Source: Clostridia bacterium
GTDB taxonomy: Bacteria; Bacillota; Clostridia; RUG12999
Assembly: GCA_017502065.1 (NCBI GenBank)
Contig: JAFVVU010000227.1
Span: 1-19,877, forward strand
Reading direction: 5' to 3'
Length of the DNA: 19,877 nucleotides
Within the stretch, counting starts at the first letter, position 1. Each line of letters opens with the position of its first letter. Shown here one piece after another: positions 7,173 through 16,526 of the stretch. Position numbers and translations under genes: made by a program. Under the pieces are notes generated by a model. The model made no database searches and was not told the DNA's origin. It was given only the letters and a program-made list of their open reading frames with translations.

Positions 7173-8540
7173 CTAATCAGGATTTGATGCAAACTCGTTT
7201 ACTGCACCGAGCATTGCATTTATATTTTCTTTAAGAACTGTAGACTGAACTACGCCATTACGTTCAAGGGCATAATTACGCTCGTCATATGTGAGATAAC
7301 GTGCAGTTACGGTTGTTCCGTCATAATATTTAAACACCAGTTTCGCCACTTCGGTGCCGCCGTTTACATTTTTTGCAAATCCGCTTACTTCAACACCTAT
7401 CATTGACTGATATGCAGTTTTGAATTTTTCAAGATTTGCGTTTTTACCGTCTACAGTTACTTTTTTATTCTGATCATTGCCGCTCAGAGTAAATGTATGG
7501 GTACTTCCGCCACCGGAAACTGTGATTTCCGAAACAACATACATATCTATTATATGAGCATATCTTTCTATCAGGCGAAGCACCTGTACAGTTTCAAGAG
7601 AACTGTAAATCTCACTGCTTTGTTCAAAAACAAAGTTTTTACCTTTAATCATTGCATATACGCCGCCGGTTTCTGTTCTGTTACCGTACAAAACTGTATA
7701 GCTGCCACCGTCGGTTTCAAGTTCAAGCACATACCGCGGACTGCCAAGTCCGTATTTTGCAAGATTTTTCGGGTTATCCTCAACATAGCGGCTTACGGCA
7801 ATCATTCCCATATTTTCCGCAAGTTCATCAAGTGCGCCGCTTTGTACGGATGCATATTCCGGATATGTCATAACATAAGAAGTAAACATTGAGAATTTAT
7901 TTTTCTCATCTTCATTAAGTCTTCTTATGTTTACAACCGGAGTGCCGTTTCTTGTTATGTTAAGTTTATTTATGCTTGTAATATCTGCGCTTGCAACCAC
8001 GTTCGGTCTGTAGTCGTTGACTTCTTTCATAAATATTGAAATACGTCCGCTCGGCATTAGGTAAACCCTGCCGGTTTCTTTATGCAAAACGAAATATCCT
8101 TCGCCTCCGACCATCTTGTTACCTATATGGAGTGTGTTTTTTGTTCCGCCGCCGGAAATCTCCATAACAGCTGAAGGGGTTTCAACGCCATACTGTGAAA
8201 TATCGGGGTTTTCAATTTCTCTTTCAGCCTGCGGATTTGCAAACATAACAATGGCGTTTGCCATGGTTTCCATTGAAAACTCTACGTTTTCATAACCTTT
8301 AAATGTATATCCGTCATTTGACTTTACCATTGTATATTCGTCCTGCGGATTTTTAACATATACTGTTTCAATATCTGCCACATTCATCTGATACAACAGT
8401 ACACCGGACGGCTTTTCATCTGCCGGAATGTCTGCTGTGTTTTCAGGGATATTGACAACCCATATATATGCACCGACAAGAAGTGCAATTACCGCTACGC
8501 TTATTATGATGTTGCGCACGAGTTTATCCTTTACCCACAT
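7173..8540 (-). CDS. DUF4340 domain-containing membrane-anchored protein
   Basis: A 455-residue protein with an N-terminal membrane segment (about residues 10-30) and a large extracytoplasmic part. The repeated pattern of this part, such as DIETVYVKN, YGVETPSAVMEISGG, LHIGNKMVGGEGYFVLHKE, then SGRISIFMKEVNDYRPN and later YGLGSPRYVLELETDGG, matches the DUF4340 group with two repeat-like halves. Function is unknown. The family commonly sits beside Gld-like ABC transporters, as here. Its ATG overlaps the GldG stop by one base (TAATG), with AGAGGAGA inside the upstream coding region. This indicates tight coupling and a likely shared complex at the membrane surface. Confidence 0.82.
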   Translation of the reverse strand: MWVKDKLVRNIIISVAVIALLVGAYIWVVNIPENTADIPADEKPSGVLLYQMNVADIETVYVKNPQDEYTMVKSNDGYTFKGYENVEFSMETMANAIVMFANPQAEREIENPDISQYGVETPSAVMEISGGGTKNTLHIGNKMVGGEGYFVLHKETGRVYLMPSGRISIFMKEVNDYRPNVVASADITSINKLNITRNGTPVVNIRRLNEDEKNKFSMFTSYVMTYPEYASVQSGALDELAENMGMIAVSRYVEDNPKNLAKYGLGSPRYVLELETDGGSYTVLYGNRTETGGVYAMIKGKNFVFEQSSEIYSSLETVQVLRLIERYAHIIDMYVVSEITVSGGGSTHTFTLSGNDQNKKVTVDGKNANLEKFKTAYQSMIGVEVSGFAKNVNGGTEVAKLVFKYYDGTTVTARYLTYDERNYALERNGVVQSTVLKENINAMLGAVNEFASNPD

Positions 8541-9931
8541 TATAAGTATCTCCTCTTAAGCCATATTGTTATTCCTACAGCAAGAATTATTGCCGGGAAA
8601 ATAAACACGAGTGAGTAGTACATAACGTTTATTCCGGTTTTTGTAAGGTTTGTTATTTTACCTTCGGTTACTACTTTAGGTGCAATTTTAAGGTTTCCGC
8701 CGTTATCTGTAAGATATGATACAGCAGAAGAGATAAGCTGCGCATTACCCGGATACTGTGCCGAAAATTCAACCGCAGATGCCGAACCGATTACCATTAC
8801 CTTGCTGTTTTCTTTTTCAGAAAGAACTGCCATGCCGACAGGACCCATATCGTCCCCTTCTTCATATGCGGCAGTTTCCGCATCAAGATTTGCTTTACCG
8901 ACAGATTTATCACTTGAAGTTATAAGTACTGTTGGAACAGCATTCTGCGCATTTGATTTCTGAACATCATATCCAACGCTTTCGTTGAACAGAACTGGTG
9001 TTTTTTGTGAAATAACGCTTGCTGTGATTTCATGCTGCTGAGCATCCGCCATAATTGCAAACGGAATTCCGTTATACATTTTATCGGCATCATGTTCAAC
9101 AACAATGGCTGCTGTTTTTTCAATTCCCCATTCTGCAAGGTAAGCTTCAAGTCTTGGAAGATCAGGTGTTCCCGCAGTGGTAATCACCATAAGGTTACCG
9201 CCACCCTGCAAAAATGCATTTATTTTTTCACATTCCTCTGCAGTATAATCCGCTGCCGGAATACATGAAACAAGTGTCATTGCATCGGCAGGAATTTCGC
9301 TGTTGAGTATGTTTAATGTCTGCACCTTATATCCCTGTTCACCAAGGAGAGTATTGAGATACGAAAGTGTTGCTTCGCTGTGTCCTTCAAGGATATATAC
9401 AACCGATTCCTCGCTTGTACCTGTTAAGGTTACAACTGCATTGGTAAGCTTCATTTCAAGGTCAAAATTATATTTATTTTCACCCTGAACAGTTGAAAGC
9501 TCTTGTTTATAGAGCGAAGATGCAGATACTATTTTATATCTGTCGGCATATTCAAGAACCACGTCGCCAACATGAAGTGTTTCGCCTTTGGCAATGTATG
9601 CATATAAAACCGACTGATTTTTTTCAACATCAATATAAGATACTTTGAAGTTTGCGTTCATTGCACTGTATCTGTCAAGATATTCAGCAATTTCAAGATT
9701 AATCTCATCTTTTTTGCCTACAACCTTTACGTTTATGATTTTATCCAGGCTTTTCATAACCGTTTGTGTCTGCTCGGTTATTTCAAATTTCTGCGAGCGT
9801 GTCATATCAAGCTTTAAGTTTATCTTTGCAGCAAGTGCCGTTACGATAAGATTAATAAAAATTACAGCTATAATAACCACCGCTGTTACTATAAGGGAAT
9901 TAAATTTGAATTTTGTGTTTTTACTGTTCAT
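8540..9931 (-). CDS. GldG-like ABC transporter auxiliary membrane protein
   Basis: A 463-residue protein with one membrane segment near the N-terminus (about 13-35) and another close to the C-terminus (about 437-456, then KRRYL). Between them is an extracytoplasmic domain of the GldG/ABC-auxiliary type: LDMTRSQKFEITEQTQTVMKSL, VYILEGHSEATLSYLNTLLGEQGY, and NAFLQGGGNLMVITT. GldG is named for Bacteroidetes gliding, but homologues occur in many non-gliding bacteria with no defined substrate, and nothing here suggests gliding. A strong AAGGAGG lies between the permease stop and this ATG. It probably forms the outer part of the complex with the ATPase and permease upstream. Confidence 0.88.
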   Translation of the reverse strand: MNSKNTKFKFNSLIVTAVVIIAVIFINLIVTALAAKINLKLDMTRSQKFEITEQTQTVMKSLDKIINVKVVGKKDEINLEIAEYLDRYSAMNANFKVSYIDVEKNQSVLYAYIAKGETLHVGDVVLEYADRYKIVSASSLYKQELSTVQGENKYNFDLEMKLTNAVVTLTGTSEESVVYILEGHSEATLSYLNTLLGEQGYKVQTLNILNSEIPADAMTLVSCIPAADYTAEECEKINAFLQGGGNLMVITTAGTPDLPRLEAYLAEWGIEKTAAIVVEHDADKMYNGIPFAIMADAQQHEITASVISQKTPVLFNESVGYDVQKSNAQNAVPTVLITSSDKSVGKANLDAETAAYEEGDDMGPVGMAVLSEKENSKVMVIGSASAVEFSAQYPGNAQLISSAVSYLTDNGGNLKIAPKVVTEGKITNLTKTGINVMYYSLVFIFPAIILAVGITIWLKRRYL

Positions 9932-9943
9932 TCTTTTCCCTCC

Positions 9944-10648
9944 TTAGTTAAAACGGCGTTTTTCAATGTTTCTTGCTGTTAAGAAAAGAGTAGCAAAAAC
10001 AACGCTTACATAATATACTATATTCGGCAGGTTAAGAAGACCTATCTGGAAATCTTCAAAACGTTTCAAAACAGAGAACCAGTCAAGAATATTCTTAATC
10101 CATACAACACTCACACCTGATGTAAGGCTGTCCCAGCTGTAGAGCACAAACAGTACAATAAATGTGAGGATTGCGGAAACAACCTGGCTTTCCGTACATG
10201 AGGAAATAAATACCCCGATTGCGATAAACACCGACCAAACAAGAATAAACCCGATGTATGAGCCTATTACTTCACTTAAAATCGGTTTGCTTATTGCAAA
10301 GAAAATGAACGGGAAAATAAATGTCACTGCAAGCGATATAAGAAATACTGCAAGTGCCGCAAAATATTTTCCAAGTACAATTTCCGATACATTGACCGGT
10401 GCAGTCAGAAGAAGCTGGTCTGTTTTTTTATTTTTTTCTTCCGCAAAAAGCTGCATTGTTATTACCGGTACGATAAACAGACATATCATGTTAAGCGGTG
10501 ACAAAATGTACGCCACGGATGCTACCTGATAATACACCATTCCCTGCACGAAATAAAGTGCCGACAGTGCAAAAAATGCACTCATAAATATGTATCCTAT
10601 TGGTGTAAGGAAATAGTTGCGAAGTTCTTTTTTGAAAATTGCTTTCAT
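9944..10648 (-). CDS. ABC-2 type transporter permease (GldF-like)
   Basis: A 234-residue integral membrane protein with about six membrane segments. It starts with the typical MKAIFKKELRNYFLTPIGYIFMS leader of ABC-2 permeases of the GldF/NosY type. The conserved EEKNKKTDQLLLTAPV segment, which contacts the ATPase in this family, is at about 70-85. The start overlaps the ATPase stop as TAATG, so translation is coupled. With the upstream ATPase and the downstream GldG-like protein it makes a Gld-type exporter or mechanotransmission system. The substrate cannot be read from sequence. Confidence 0.92.
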   Translation of the reverse strand: MKAIFKKELRNYFLTPIGYIFMSAFFALSALYFVQGMVYYQVASVAYILSPLNMICLFIVPVITMQLFAEEKNKKTDQLLLTAPVNVSEIVLGKYFAALAVFLISLAVTFIFPFIFFAISKPILSEVIGSYIGFILVWSVFIAIGVFISSCTESQVVSAILTFIVLFVLYSWDSLTSGVSVVWIKNILDWFSVLKRFEDFQIGLLNLPNIVYYVSVVFATLFLTARNIEKRRFN

Positions 10649-11586
10649 TATTCACTCGCCTCCGTTTCTGCCAAACCTGTGGCTTTTATGAATACTTCTT
10701 CAAGTGTATGCTCAACAGGTCTGAGCATAAGTACATCAACGCCGCTACCCGCAAGTGTTTTTACGATATCTGCTCTTTTATCCGTATCGGTTGTGATTTT
10801 AACGTCAACCGTGCCGGATTCTGTATGTCCCATATTTTCAACTCTGCCAAAGTTTCCTAAAATATCTTTTATATTGCTGAAGCTGCTGCGCACGCGGATG
10901 AGATATTCGCCTTTGCCTACGCCCGACAGATTTTCAAGTGTGTCCATTGCCGCAATTTTTCCGTTATTGATAATAATAACCCTGTCGCATATTGCCGCAA
11001 CTTCCTGCAAAATATGGGTGCTTAAAATGATTGTTCTTTTTTCGCCGAGTTTTTTGATTACACTGCGGATTTCAATAATCTGCCCCGGGTCAAGACCAAC
11101 TGTAGGTTCGTCAAGTACAAGCACCTCCGGACTTCCGATAAGCGCCTGCGCAAGCCCTACTCTCTGTTTATATCCTTTGGAAAGGTTTTTGATAAGACGT
11201 CCGGCAACTTTCCCTATATCAACAGTTGCCATAACCTCTTCAATATGCTTTTCCTTATCTTCCTGTACCCCTTTTAAATCATAAACAAAGCTAAGGTATT
11301 CATACACAGTCATATCAAAATAAAGCGGTGGCTGTTCCGGGAGATACCCGATACGTTTTTTAACTTCGTTCGGATTTTCAAGTATGCTGTAGCCGCACAC
11401 CTTTGCCTCTCCGCTTGTGGAAGAAATATATCCCGTTAAAATATTCATTGTTGTGGATTTTCCTGCACCGTTAGGTCCGAGAAAACCAACAACCTCGCCA
11501 CGGTTAATTTCAAATGAAATACCTTTTACTGCCTCGTTTTCTCCATATTTTTTCACAAGGTCTTTTATTTCAATAACAGTTTCCAA
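10648..11586 (-). CDS. ABC transporter ATP-binding protein (GldA-like)
   Basis: A 312-residue cytoplasmic ATPase. Walker A GPNGAGKST is at 37-45, the Q-loop is in YLPEQPPL, the signature LSKGYKQRVGLAQAL is followed by Walker B LVLDEPTVGLDP, and the switch His is in STHILQEV. The roughly 90-residue C-terminal extension is typical of ABC-2 ATPases. The start is TTG (minus-strand TTGGAAACTGTT), only 2 nt after the aspS stop. AAGGTGA inside the end of aspS serves as ribosome binding site. The ABC genes are therefore translationally attached to aspS and likely part of the same mRNA. Confidence 0.95.
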   Translation of the reverse strand: METVIEIKDLVKKYGENEAVKGISFEINRGEVVGFLGPNGAGKSTTMNILTGYISSTSGEAKVCGYSILENPNEVKKRIGYLPEQPPLYFDMTVYEYLSFVYDLKGVQEDKEKHIEEVMATVDIGKVAGRLIKNLSKGYKQRVGLAQALIGSPEVLVLDEPTVGLDPGQIIEIRSVIKKLGEKRTIILSTHILQEVAAICDRVIIINNGKIAAMDTLENLSGVGKGEYLIRVRSSFSNIKDILGNFGRVENMGHTESGTVDVKITTDTDKRADIVKTLAGSGVDVLMLRPVEHTLEEVFIKATGLAETEASE

Positions 11587-11588
11587 TG

Positions 11589-13370
11589 TTATTCACCTTC
11601 TTTTACAATGTTTCTTATGCAAAGCTCGTCCAGCTGTTTTGCATCAACAACGTCGGGATCACCTGACATAAGCTCGGATGCATTCTGCACTTTCGGGAAT
11701 GCAATAACGTCACGGATTGAATCTTTACCGAGAAGAAGCATTACAAGTCTGTCAAGACCGTATGCCATACCGCCGTGCGGAGGTGCACCGTATTTGAATG
11801 CTTCCATAAGGAATCCGAATCTGTCCCATGCCTGTTCGGTGGTAAATCCGAGTGCATTAAACATTCTCTGCTGAAGGTCACGGTCAAAAATTCTTATGCT
11901 TCCGCCGCCAAGCTCAACGCCGTTAAGAACGATATCGTAAGCTTTTGCTCTTGCCTGTTCCGGATGAGTTTCAAGAAGGTCTATATCTTCATCCATCGGT
12001 GATGTGAACGGATGATGTTTTGCAACATATCTGTCTTCTTCCTCGCTGTATTCGAAAAGCGGGAATTCAGTAACCCAAAGGAGGTTGTACTGATTTTTAT
12101 CAAGCATATCGAATTTTTTTGCAATATGAAGACGAAGTGCGCCAAGTGCATCAAACACGATTTCGTTTTTATCGGAAACAATGAAAATTCCGTCGCCTAC
12201 TTCTGCGCCTGTAAGTGCAAATATATCACTGAGTTCTTTTTCGCTTAAGAATTTAGCAACTGATGATTTAATACCGTCAGCTGTTTTTATAATCCATGCA
12301 AGACCTTTGGCTCTGTAGGTTTTTACAAATTCGCCAAGTGCATCAAGCTCTTTACGTGAGAATTTTTCGCCAAGCCCTTTTGCATTTATTGCGCGTACGC
12401 TGCCGCCTGATTCAAGGCTTGATGAGAATACTTTAAATTCAGATCCTCTAAGAGCATCGGACAAGTCAACAAGCTCCATACCGAAACGTGTGTCCGGTTT
12501 GTCGCTGCCGAAACGTTCCATAGCTTCTTTATACGGCATTCTCTGGAAAGGTGTTTTAACATCAACGTCAAGCACTTCTTTGAATACTTTTTTGATGAAG
12601 CCTTCGTTCATTGCAATAACGTCATCCACTTCAACGAAAGACATTTCAAGGTCAATCTGTGTGAATTCCGGCTGTCTGTCGGCACGAAGGTCTTCGTCAC
12701 GGAAGCATTTTACAATCTGCATATATCTGTCATATCCGGCAATCATAAGCAGCTGTTTGTAAAGCTGCGGTGACTGCGGAAGCGCATAGTAGCTGCCCGG
12801 ATGAACACGGCTTGGTACAAGATAGTCTCTTGCGCCTTCCGGTGTGCTTTTTGTAAGAACCGGAGTTTCAATTTCAGTAAAGCCGTTCTGGTCATAATAA
12901 TCTCTTGCAATTTTTGTGATTCTGTGACGTGTTACCATACATTTCTGAAGTTCCGGACGTCTTAAATCAAGATATCTGTATTTAAGTCTTATTTCATCCT
13001 TAACGTTTGTATCGTCTTCAATCTGTACTGGAAGTGCTTCGGATTTATTGAGAATACGAAGTTCAGTCACTTCAATTTCAATTTTACCTGTTTTAAGCTT
13101 ATCGTTAACCGCACCTGTTCTTGCACGTACTGTACCTACAGCCGCAATAACATATTCAAGATGAACTGTTTTTGCCTTTTCAAGAATTTCAGCCGGAGTT
13201 TCAGCAACAAGCTGAACGATGCCGCTGATGTCTCTTAAATCTATAAAAACAAGGCTTCCGATATCTCTTACTTTTCCTGCCCATCCCATTACAGTAACCT
13301 GCTGTCCGATTTCAGCCTCTGTAATCTGTGCACATCTGTGAGTTCTTTTAAGTCCTGCAAGTGTATCCAT
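11589..13370 (-). CDS. aspS: Aspartyl-tRNA synthetase
   Basis: A class II aminoacyl-tRNA synthetase that charges tRNA-Asp; 593 residues fits the bacterial type. Order of parts: N-terminal OB-fold anticodon-binding domain (MGWAGKVRDIGSLVFIDLRD), catalytic core with motif 2 (FRDEDLRADRQPEF), the bacterial GAD insertion (from about DKPDTRFGMEL), and motif 3 (MAYGLDRLVMLLLGKDSIRDVIAFPK). Whether it also charges tRNA-Asn for a transamidation route cannot be settled here. AAAGGATG precedes the ATG. hisS lies 7 nt upstream, an arrangement common in Firmicutes. Confidence 0.98.
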   Translation of the reverse strand: MDTLAGLKRTHRCAQITEAEIGQQVTVMGWAGKVRDIGSLVFIDLRDISGIVQLVAETPAEILEKAKTVHLEYVIAAVGTVRARTGAVNDKLKTGKIEIEVTELRILNKSEALPVQIEDDTNVKDEIRLKYRYLDLRRPELQKCMVTRHRITKIARDYYDQNGFTEIETPVLTKSTPEGARDYLVPSRVHPGSYYALPQSPQLYKQLLMIAGYDRYMQIVKCFRDEDLRADRQPEFTQIDLEMSFVEVDDVIAMNEGFIKKVFKEVLDVDVKTPFQRMPYKEAMERFGSDKPDTRFGMELVDLSDALRGSEFKVFSSSLESGGSVRAINAKGLGEKFSRKELDALGEFVKTYRAKGLAWIIKTADGIKSSVAKFLSEKELSDIFALTGAEVGDGIFIVSDKNEIVFDALGALRLHIAKKFDMLDKNQYNLLWVTEFPLFEYSEEEDRYVAKHHPFTSPMDEDIDLLETHPEQARAKAYDIVLNGVELGGGSIRIFDRDLQQRMFNALGFTTEQAWDRFGFLMEAFKYGAPPHGGMAYGLDRLVMLLLGKDSIRDVIAFPKVQNASELMSGDPDVVDAKQLDELCIRNIVKEGE

Positions 13371-13377
13371 TCTTCTA

Positions 13378-14637
13378 TCATCCTTTTCTTAAGTATTTGT
13401 CTATTTCGTTAAGTATTATTTCCTGAGTTTCGCCGCTTTCCATATGTTTAAGGGCGCATTTGCCGCTTTCAATTTCGTTGTCGCCAAGAACAATCGTATA
13501 TTCGGCACCGATTTTATCGGCATATTTCATCTGCGCTTTAAGTCCCCTGCCCATACAGTCACGAACTGCGCTGATGCCTTTCTTACGAAGGTCAGCAACA
13601 AGTTTTACGCCGTAATCCACGGCTTTGTCACCAAGCTCGCAAACGAAAATCTTCGGCACGGGTTTGCCGGGAATTTCAATTCCCTGTGCCTGCATTGTAA
13701 GAAGAAGTCTTTCAAGTCCAAGCCCGAATCCGATACCCGGTGTGGGGTGTCCTCCAAGCTGCTCAACAAGCCCGTCATATCTTCCGCCGCCGCAAACTGT
13801 GCTTTGTGCACCAAGGCTGTCGGATTTTATTTCAAACACCGTTTTTGTATAGTAATCAAGTCCGCGTACGATGCCTGAATCTATATTATACTCAATGCCA
13901 AGCAAATCAAGCGTGTGTTTAACTCCGTCAAAATGCTCCTGACATTCATCGCAGATATAATCAAGAAGTACGGGTGCATCTTTGACAAGCTCGCCGCATG
14001 ACGGGTCTTTACAGTCAAGTATTCGCATCGGGTTTTTATCAAATCTTGTTTTACATGTCGGGCAAAGGCTATCGTATTTCTGCGCAAGAAATTCTTTAAG
14101 CGCTTTATTATATTTTGCTCTGCACTCCGGACAACCGATGCTGTTTATATTAAGTGTCAGTCCTTTAAGGCCGAGTCTGTTAAAGAATTCCATTGCAAGC
14201 GATATGATTTCCGCATCAATACGGAAATTACTGCTTCCGAAAGCTTCAATACCGAACTGACGGAACTCTCTGTATCTTCCTGCCTGAGGTTTTTCGTTTC
14301 TGTAGCAGGTTATAAGATAAAACAGCTTTATGGGAAGAGCGCCCGCAAGAAGTGAATGTTCAAGCACACTTCTTACTGTTCCTGCCGTACCTTCGGGACG
14401 AAGCGTTATGCTTCTGCCACCTTTATCCGTAAAGGTGTACATTTCCTTTTGCACAACGTCGGTTGTATCACCCACACCTCTTGCAAAAAGGTCGGTATAT
14501 TCAAATACGGGAATTCTTATTTCATCAAATCCGAAATCCCTGCAGACTTCTTTTGCCGTTTTTTCAATATAATCCCATTTATAGGAATCTTCAGGCAAAA
14601 TGTCATATGTGCCTTTAAGAGCTTTGATTTTTTCCAT
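13378..14637 (-). CDS. hisS: Histidyl-tRNA synthetase
   Basis: A class II synthetase charging tRNA-His; 419 residues is standard. Motif 2 is [15 protein letters not shown] (from 111), the His-specific [11 protein letters not shown] starts at 259, and motif 3 is [13 protein letters not shown]-terminal anticodon-binding domain begins at [10 protein letters not shown]. The insertion domain is cysteine-rich: Cys pairs at 169/172, 192/195, 209/214 and 229/232. This is far more than in the E. coli enzyme and suggests bound zinc or similar, but that is inference. AAAGGATG upstream of the ATG gives the start. It lies 14 nt after pgm and 7 nt before aspS, in one operon. Confidence 0.98.
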   Translation of the reverse strand: MEKIKALKGTYDILPEDSYKWDYIEKTAKEVCRDFGFDEIRIPVFEYTDLFARGVGDTTDVVQKEMYTFTDKGGRSITLRPEGTAGTVRSVLEHSLLAGALPIKLFYLITCYRNEKPQAGRYREFRQFGIEAFGSSNFRIDAEIISLAMEFFNRLGLKGLTLNINSIGCPECRAKYNKALKEFLAQKYDSLCPTCKTRFDKNPMRILDCKDPSCGELVKDAPVLLDYICDECQEHFDGVKHTLDLLGIEYNIDSGIVRGLDYYTKTVFEIKSDSLGAQSTVCGGGRYDGLVEQLGGHPTPGIGFGLGLERLLLTMQAQGIEIPGKPVPKIFVCELGDKAVDYGVKLVADLRKKGISAVRDCMGRGLKAQMKYADKIGAEYTIVLGDNEIESGKCALKHMESGETQEIILNEIDKYLRKG

Positions 14638-14651
14638 TGTTATATCATCCT

Positions 14652-16388
14652 TTATTCAATTGTGTCAATTAAATTCTGTATAAACGAAAGCATTGCATCA
14701 AGGTCAGCTTCTGCCTTTTCAACACTGTCGGCTCTGGTTCCGAAATAGAACTTGATTTTCGGTTCTGTTCCCGACGGACGAGCCGCACACCATGCTTCGC
14801 CATCCATTTCAAACAGAAGAACGTTTGATTTTGGCAAATTTATAGAAGCTGTCTCGCCTGTTGCCAGATTTGTTTTTGTACGGGCCGAAATATCGGTAAA
14901 GTAATTAACTGTATGACCTGCAACCGTTTTCGGCGGATTATTTCTTATTCCTGCCATTATACGTTTTATCTTTTCAACGCCTTCAATACCCTCAAGAGTT
15001 ATTGACATAAGACGTTCCCTGTAGGTGCCGTATTTTTCATACAGCTCCATAAGTGCATCATAAAGGCTCATTCCTTTAAGGCTGTAGAATGCCGCCATTT
15101 CAGCAATAAGCATTGACGCAACAACAGCGTCCTTATCCCTTGCATATGTTCCCACAAGATAGCCGTAGCTTTCTTCAAATCCAAGAAGATATTCATGGCT
15201 ACCGGTTTTTTCAAATTCTTTTATTTTTTCGCCAATGAACTTAAAGCCCGTCAGCACGTTCATAACCTCTACGCCGTATGCCTTACATATTGCATCGGAC
15301 ATATAGCTTGTTACAACCGTTTTAATTACAACGCCGTTATCGGGCAGATTATTTACCGCTTTTCTTGACGAAAGCACATATTCCGTAAGGAGTGCGCCTA
15401 CCATATTTCCTGTAAGGGCAATATATTCCCCGTCGGTTTTTCTTACTACAACACCAATTCTGTCGCAGTCGGGGTCTGTGCCGAAGATAAAGTCAATATC
15501 TTCTTTTTCTGCAAGCTCTATTGCAAGGTCAAATGCACTTCTTTCTTCCGGATTGGGAGATTTGACCGTCGGAAACGTTCCGTCAGGTTCAATCTGTTCA
15601 TTCACAAGATAAACGTTTTTAAATCCAACCTCATCAAGAATTCTGCGAACGGGAATGTTGCCGCTGCCGTGAAGAGGTGTATATATCATTTTGAATTTAT
15701 CTGCCGCAATTTTAACCGCTTCGGGATTAAGCTGCTGTTTTTTAACTTCAGCAAGGTAAGCATCATCAAGCTCATCACCGAAAACAGTTATAAGACCGGA
15801 TGCTACCCCATCTTCCATACTGCAGGTTTTTGCGCCTTCAAAAATATCCGTTTTTTCAATACGTGCAAGCACCTTATCCGCATCTTCCGGAGCAAGCTGG
15901 CTACCATCTGCGCCGTATACTTTATACCCGTTATATTTTGGCGGGTTATGACTTGCCGTGATCATAATTCCGGCAGCACATCCATAATGTCGCACTGCAA
16001 ACGAAAGTTCCGGCACCGGACGAAGACGGTTTGAAAGATATACCTTGATGCCGTTTGCCGCAAGCACACATGCCGCTTCTCTTGCAAATACATCAGAGTT
16101 TATTCTTGAGTCATAAGAGATTGCAACGCCCATTTCCTTTCCGTCCGGGAAATTATTAATTATATAGTCTGCAAGTCCCTGAGTGGTCTTTTTAACTACA
16201 TACACATTCATCCTGTTTGTTCCGGCACCAAGCACACCGCGCAGGCCCGCTGTACCGAACTCCAGGTCTTTATAAAATCTATCTTCAATTTCATTTTCAT
16301 CATTTGTAATAGCTTCAAGCTCCGCTTTGGTTTTTTCATCAACTGCATCGGAAGAAAGCCACAAATTATAAGACTGTTTATACGTCAT
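14652..16388 (-). CDS. pgm: Phosphoglucomutase/phosphomannomutase, alpha-D-phosphohexomutase family
   Basis: A 578-residue cytoplasmic enzyme interconverting glucose-1-phosphate and glucose-6-phosphate, or the mannose equivalents, feeding glycogen and cell-surface sugar synthesis. The phosphoserine loop is TASHNPP with Ser136, the metal loop GTDPDCDR is at 293-300, the sugar loop is near [12 protein letters not shown], and the phosphate-binding loop RPSGTEPKI is at 537-545. The size and motifs match the long Firmicute PgcA-like type rather than the shorter ManB or GlmM. Sugar specificity is not certain. It is the first gene of the long minus-strand operon; GGGAAGGTG is the ribosome binding site and a clear sigma-A promoter lies upstream. 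Confidence 0.93.
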   Translation of the reverse strand: MTYKQSYNLWLSSDAVDEKTKAELEAITNDENEIEDRFYKDLEFGTAGLRGVLGAGTNRMNVYVVKKTTQGLADYIINNFPDGKEMGVAISYDSRINSDVFAREAACVLAANGIKVYLSNRLRPVPELSFAVRHYGCAAGIMITASHNPPKYNGYKVYGADGSQLAPEDADKVLARIEKTDIFEGAKTCSMEDGVASGLITVFGDELDDAYLAEVKKQQLNPEAVKIAADKFKMIYTPLHGSGNIPVRRILDEVGFKNVYLVNEQIEPDGTFPTVKSPNPEERSAFDLAIELAEKEDIDFIFGTDPDCDRIGVVVRKTDGEYIALTGNMVGALLTEYVLSSRKAVNNLPDNGVVIKTVVTSYMSDAICKAYGVEVMNVLTGFKFIGEKIKEFEKTGSHEYLLGFEESYGYLVGTYARDKDAVVASMLIAEMAAFYSLKGMSLYDALMELYEKYGTYRERLMSITLEGIEGVEKIKRIMAGIRNNPPKTVAGHTVNYFTDISARTKTNLATGETASINLPKSNVLLFEMDGEAWCAARPSGTEPKIKFYFGTRADSVEKAEADLDAMLSFIQNLIDTIE

Positions 16389-16424
16389 ACTTTCACCTTC
16401 CCTTAAGATAGTATACCAAGATAT

Positions 16425-16453
16425 ATTATATAATAATTATATAATAAAGTCAA
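16425..16453 (-). promoter_or_regulatory. Sigma-A promoter of the pgm-hisS-aspS-ABC operon
   Basis: On the minus strand there is TTGACT (16448-16453), a 17-nt spacer and a perfect TATAAT (16425-16430), in a strongly A+T-rich stretch. Transcription would begin near 16418, about 30 nt before the pgm start codon. No other convincing promoter is visible down to 5870. Confidence 0.8.
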
Positions 16454-16475
16454 TATTTTTACTCTTTTCAATAAC

Positions 16476-16503
16476 AAAAAAGCAGAAGAAACATCTTCTG
16501 CTT
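16476..16503 (-). terminator. Rho-independent terminator of the esterase gene
   Basis: Read on the minus strand, a 10-bp stem (16494-16503 with 16480-16489, AACA/TGTT loop) is followed by a run of six T (complement of A at 16476-16481). It sits just downstream of the hydrolase stop and upstream of the pgm promoter, insulating the two units. Confidence 0.88.
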
Positions 16504-16526
16504 ATGATATGTATTTGCAATTTTAT

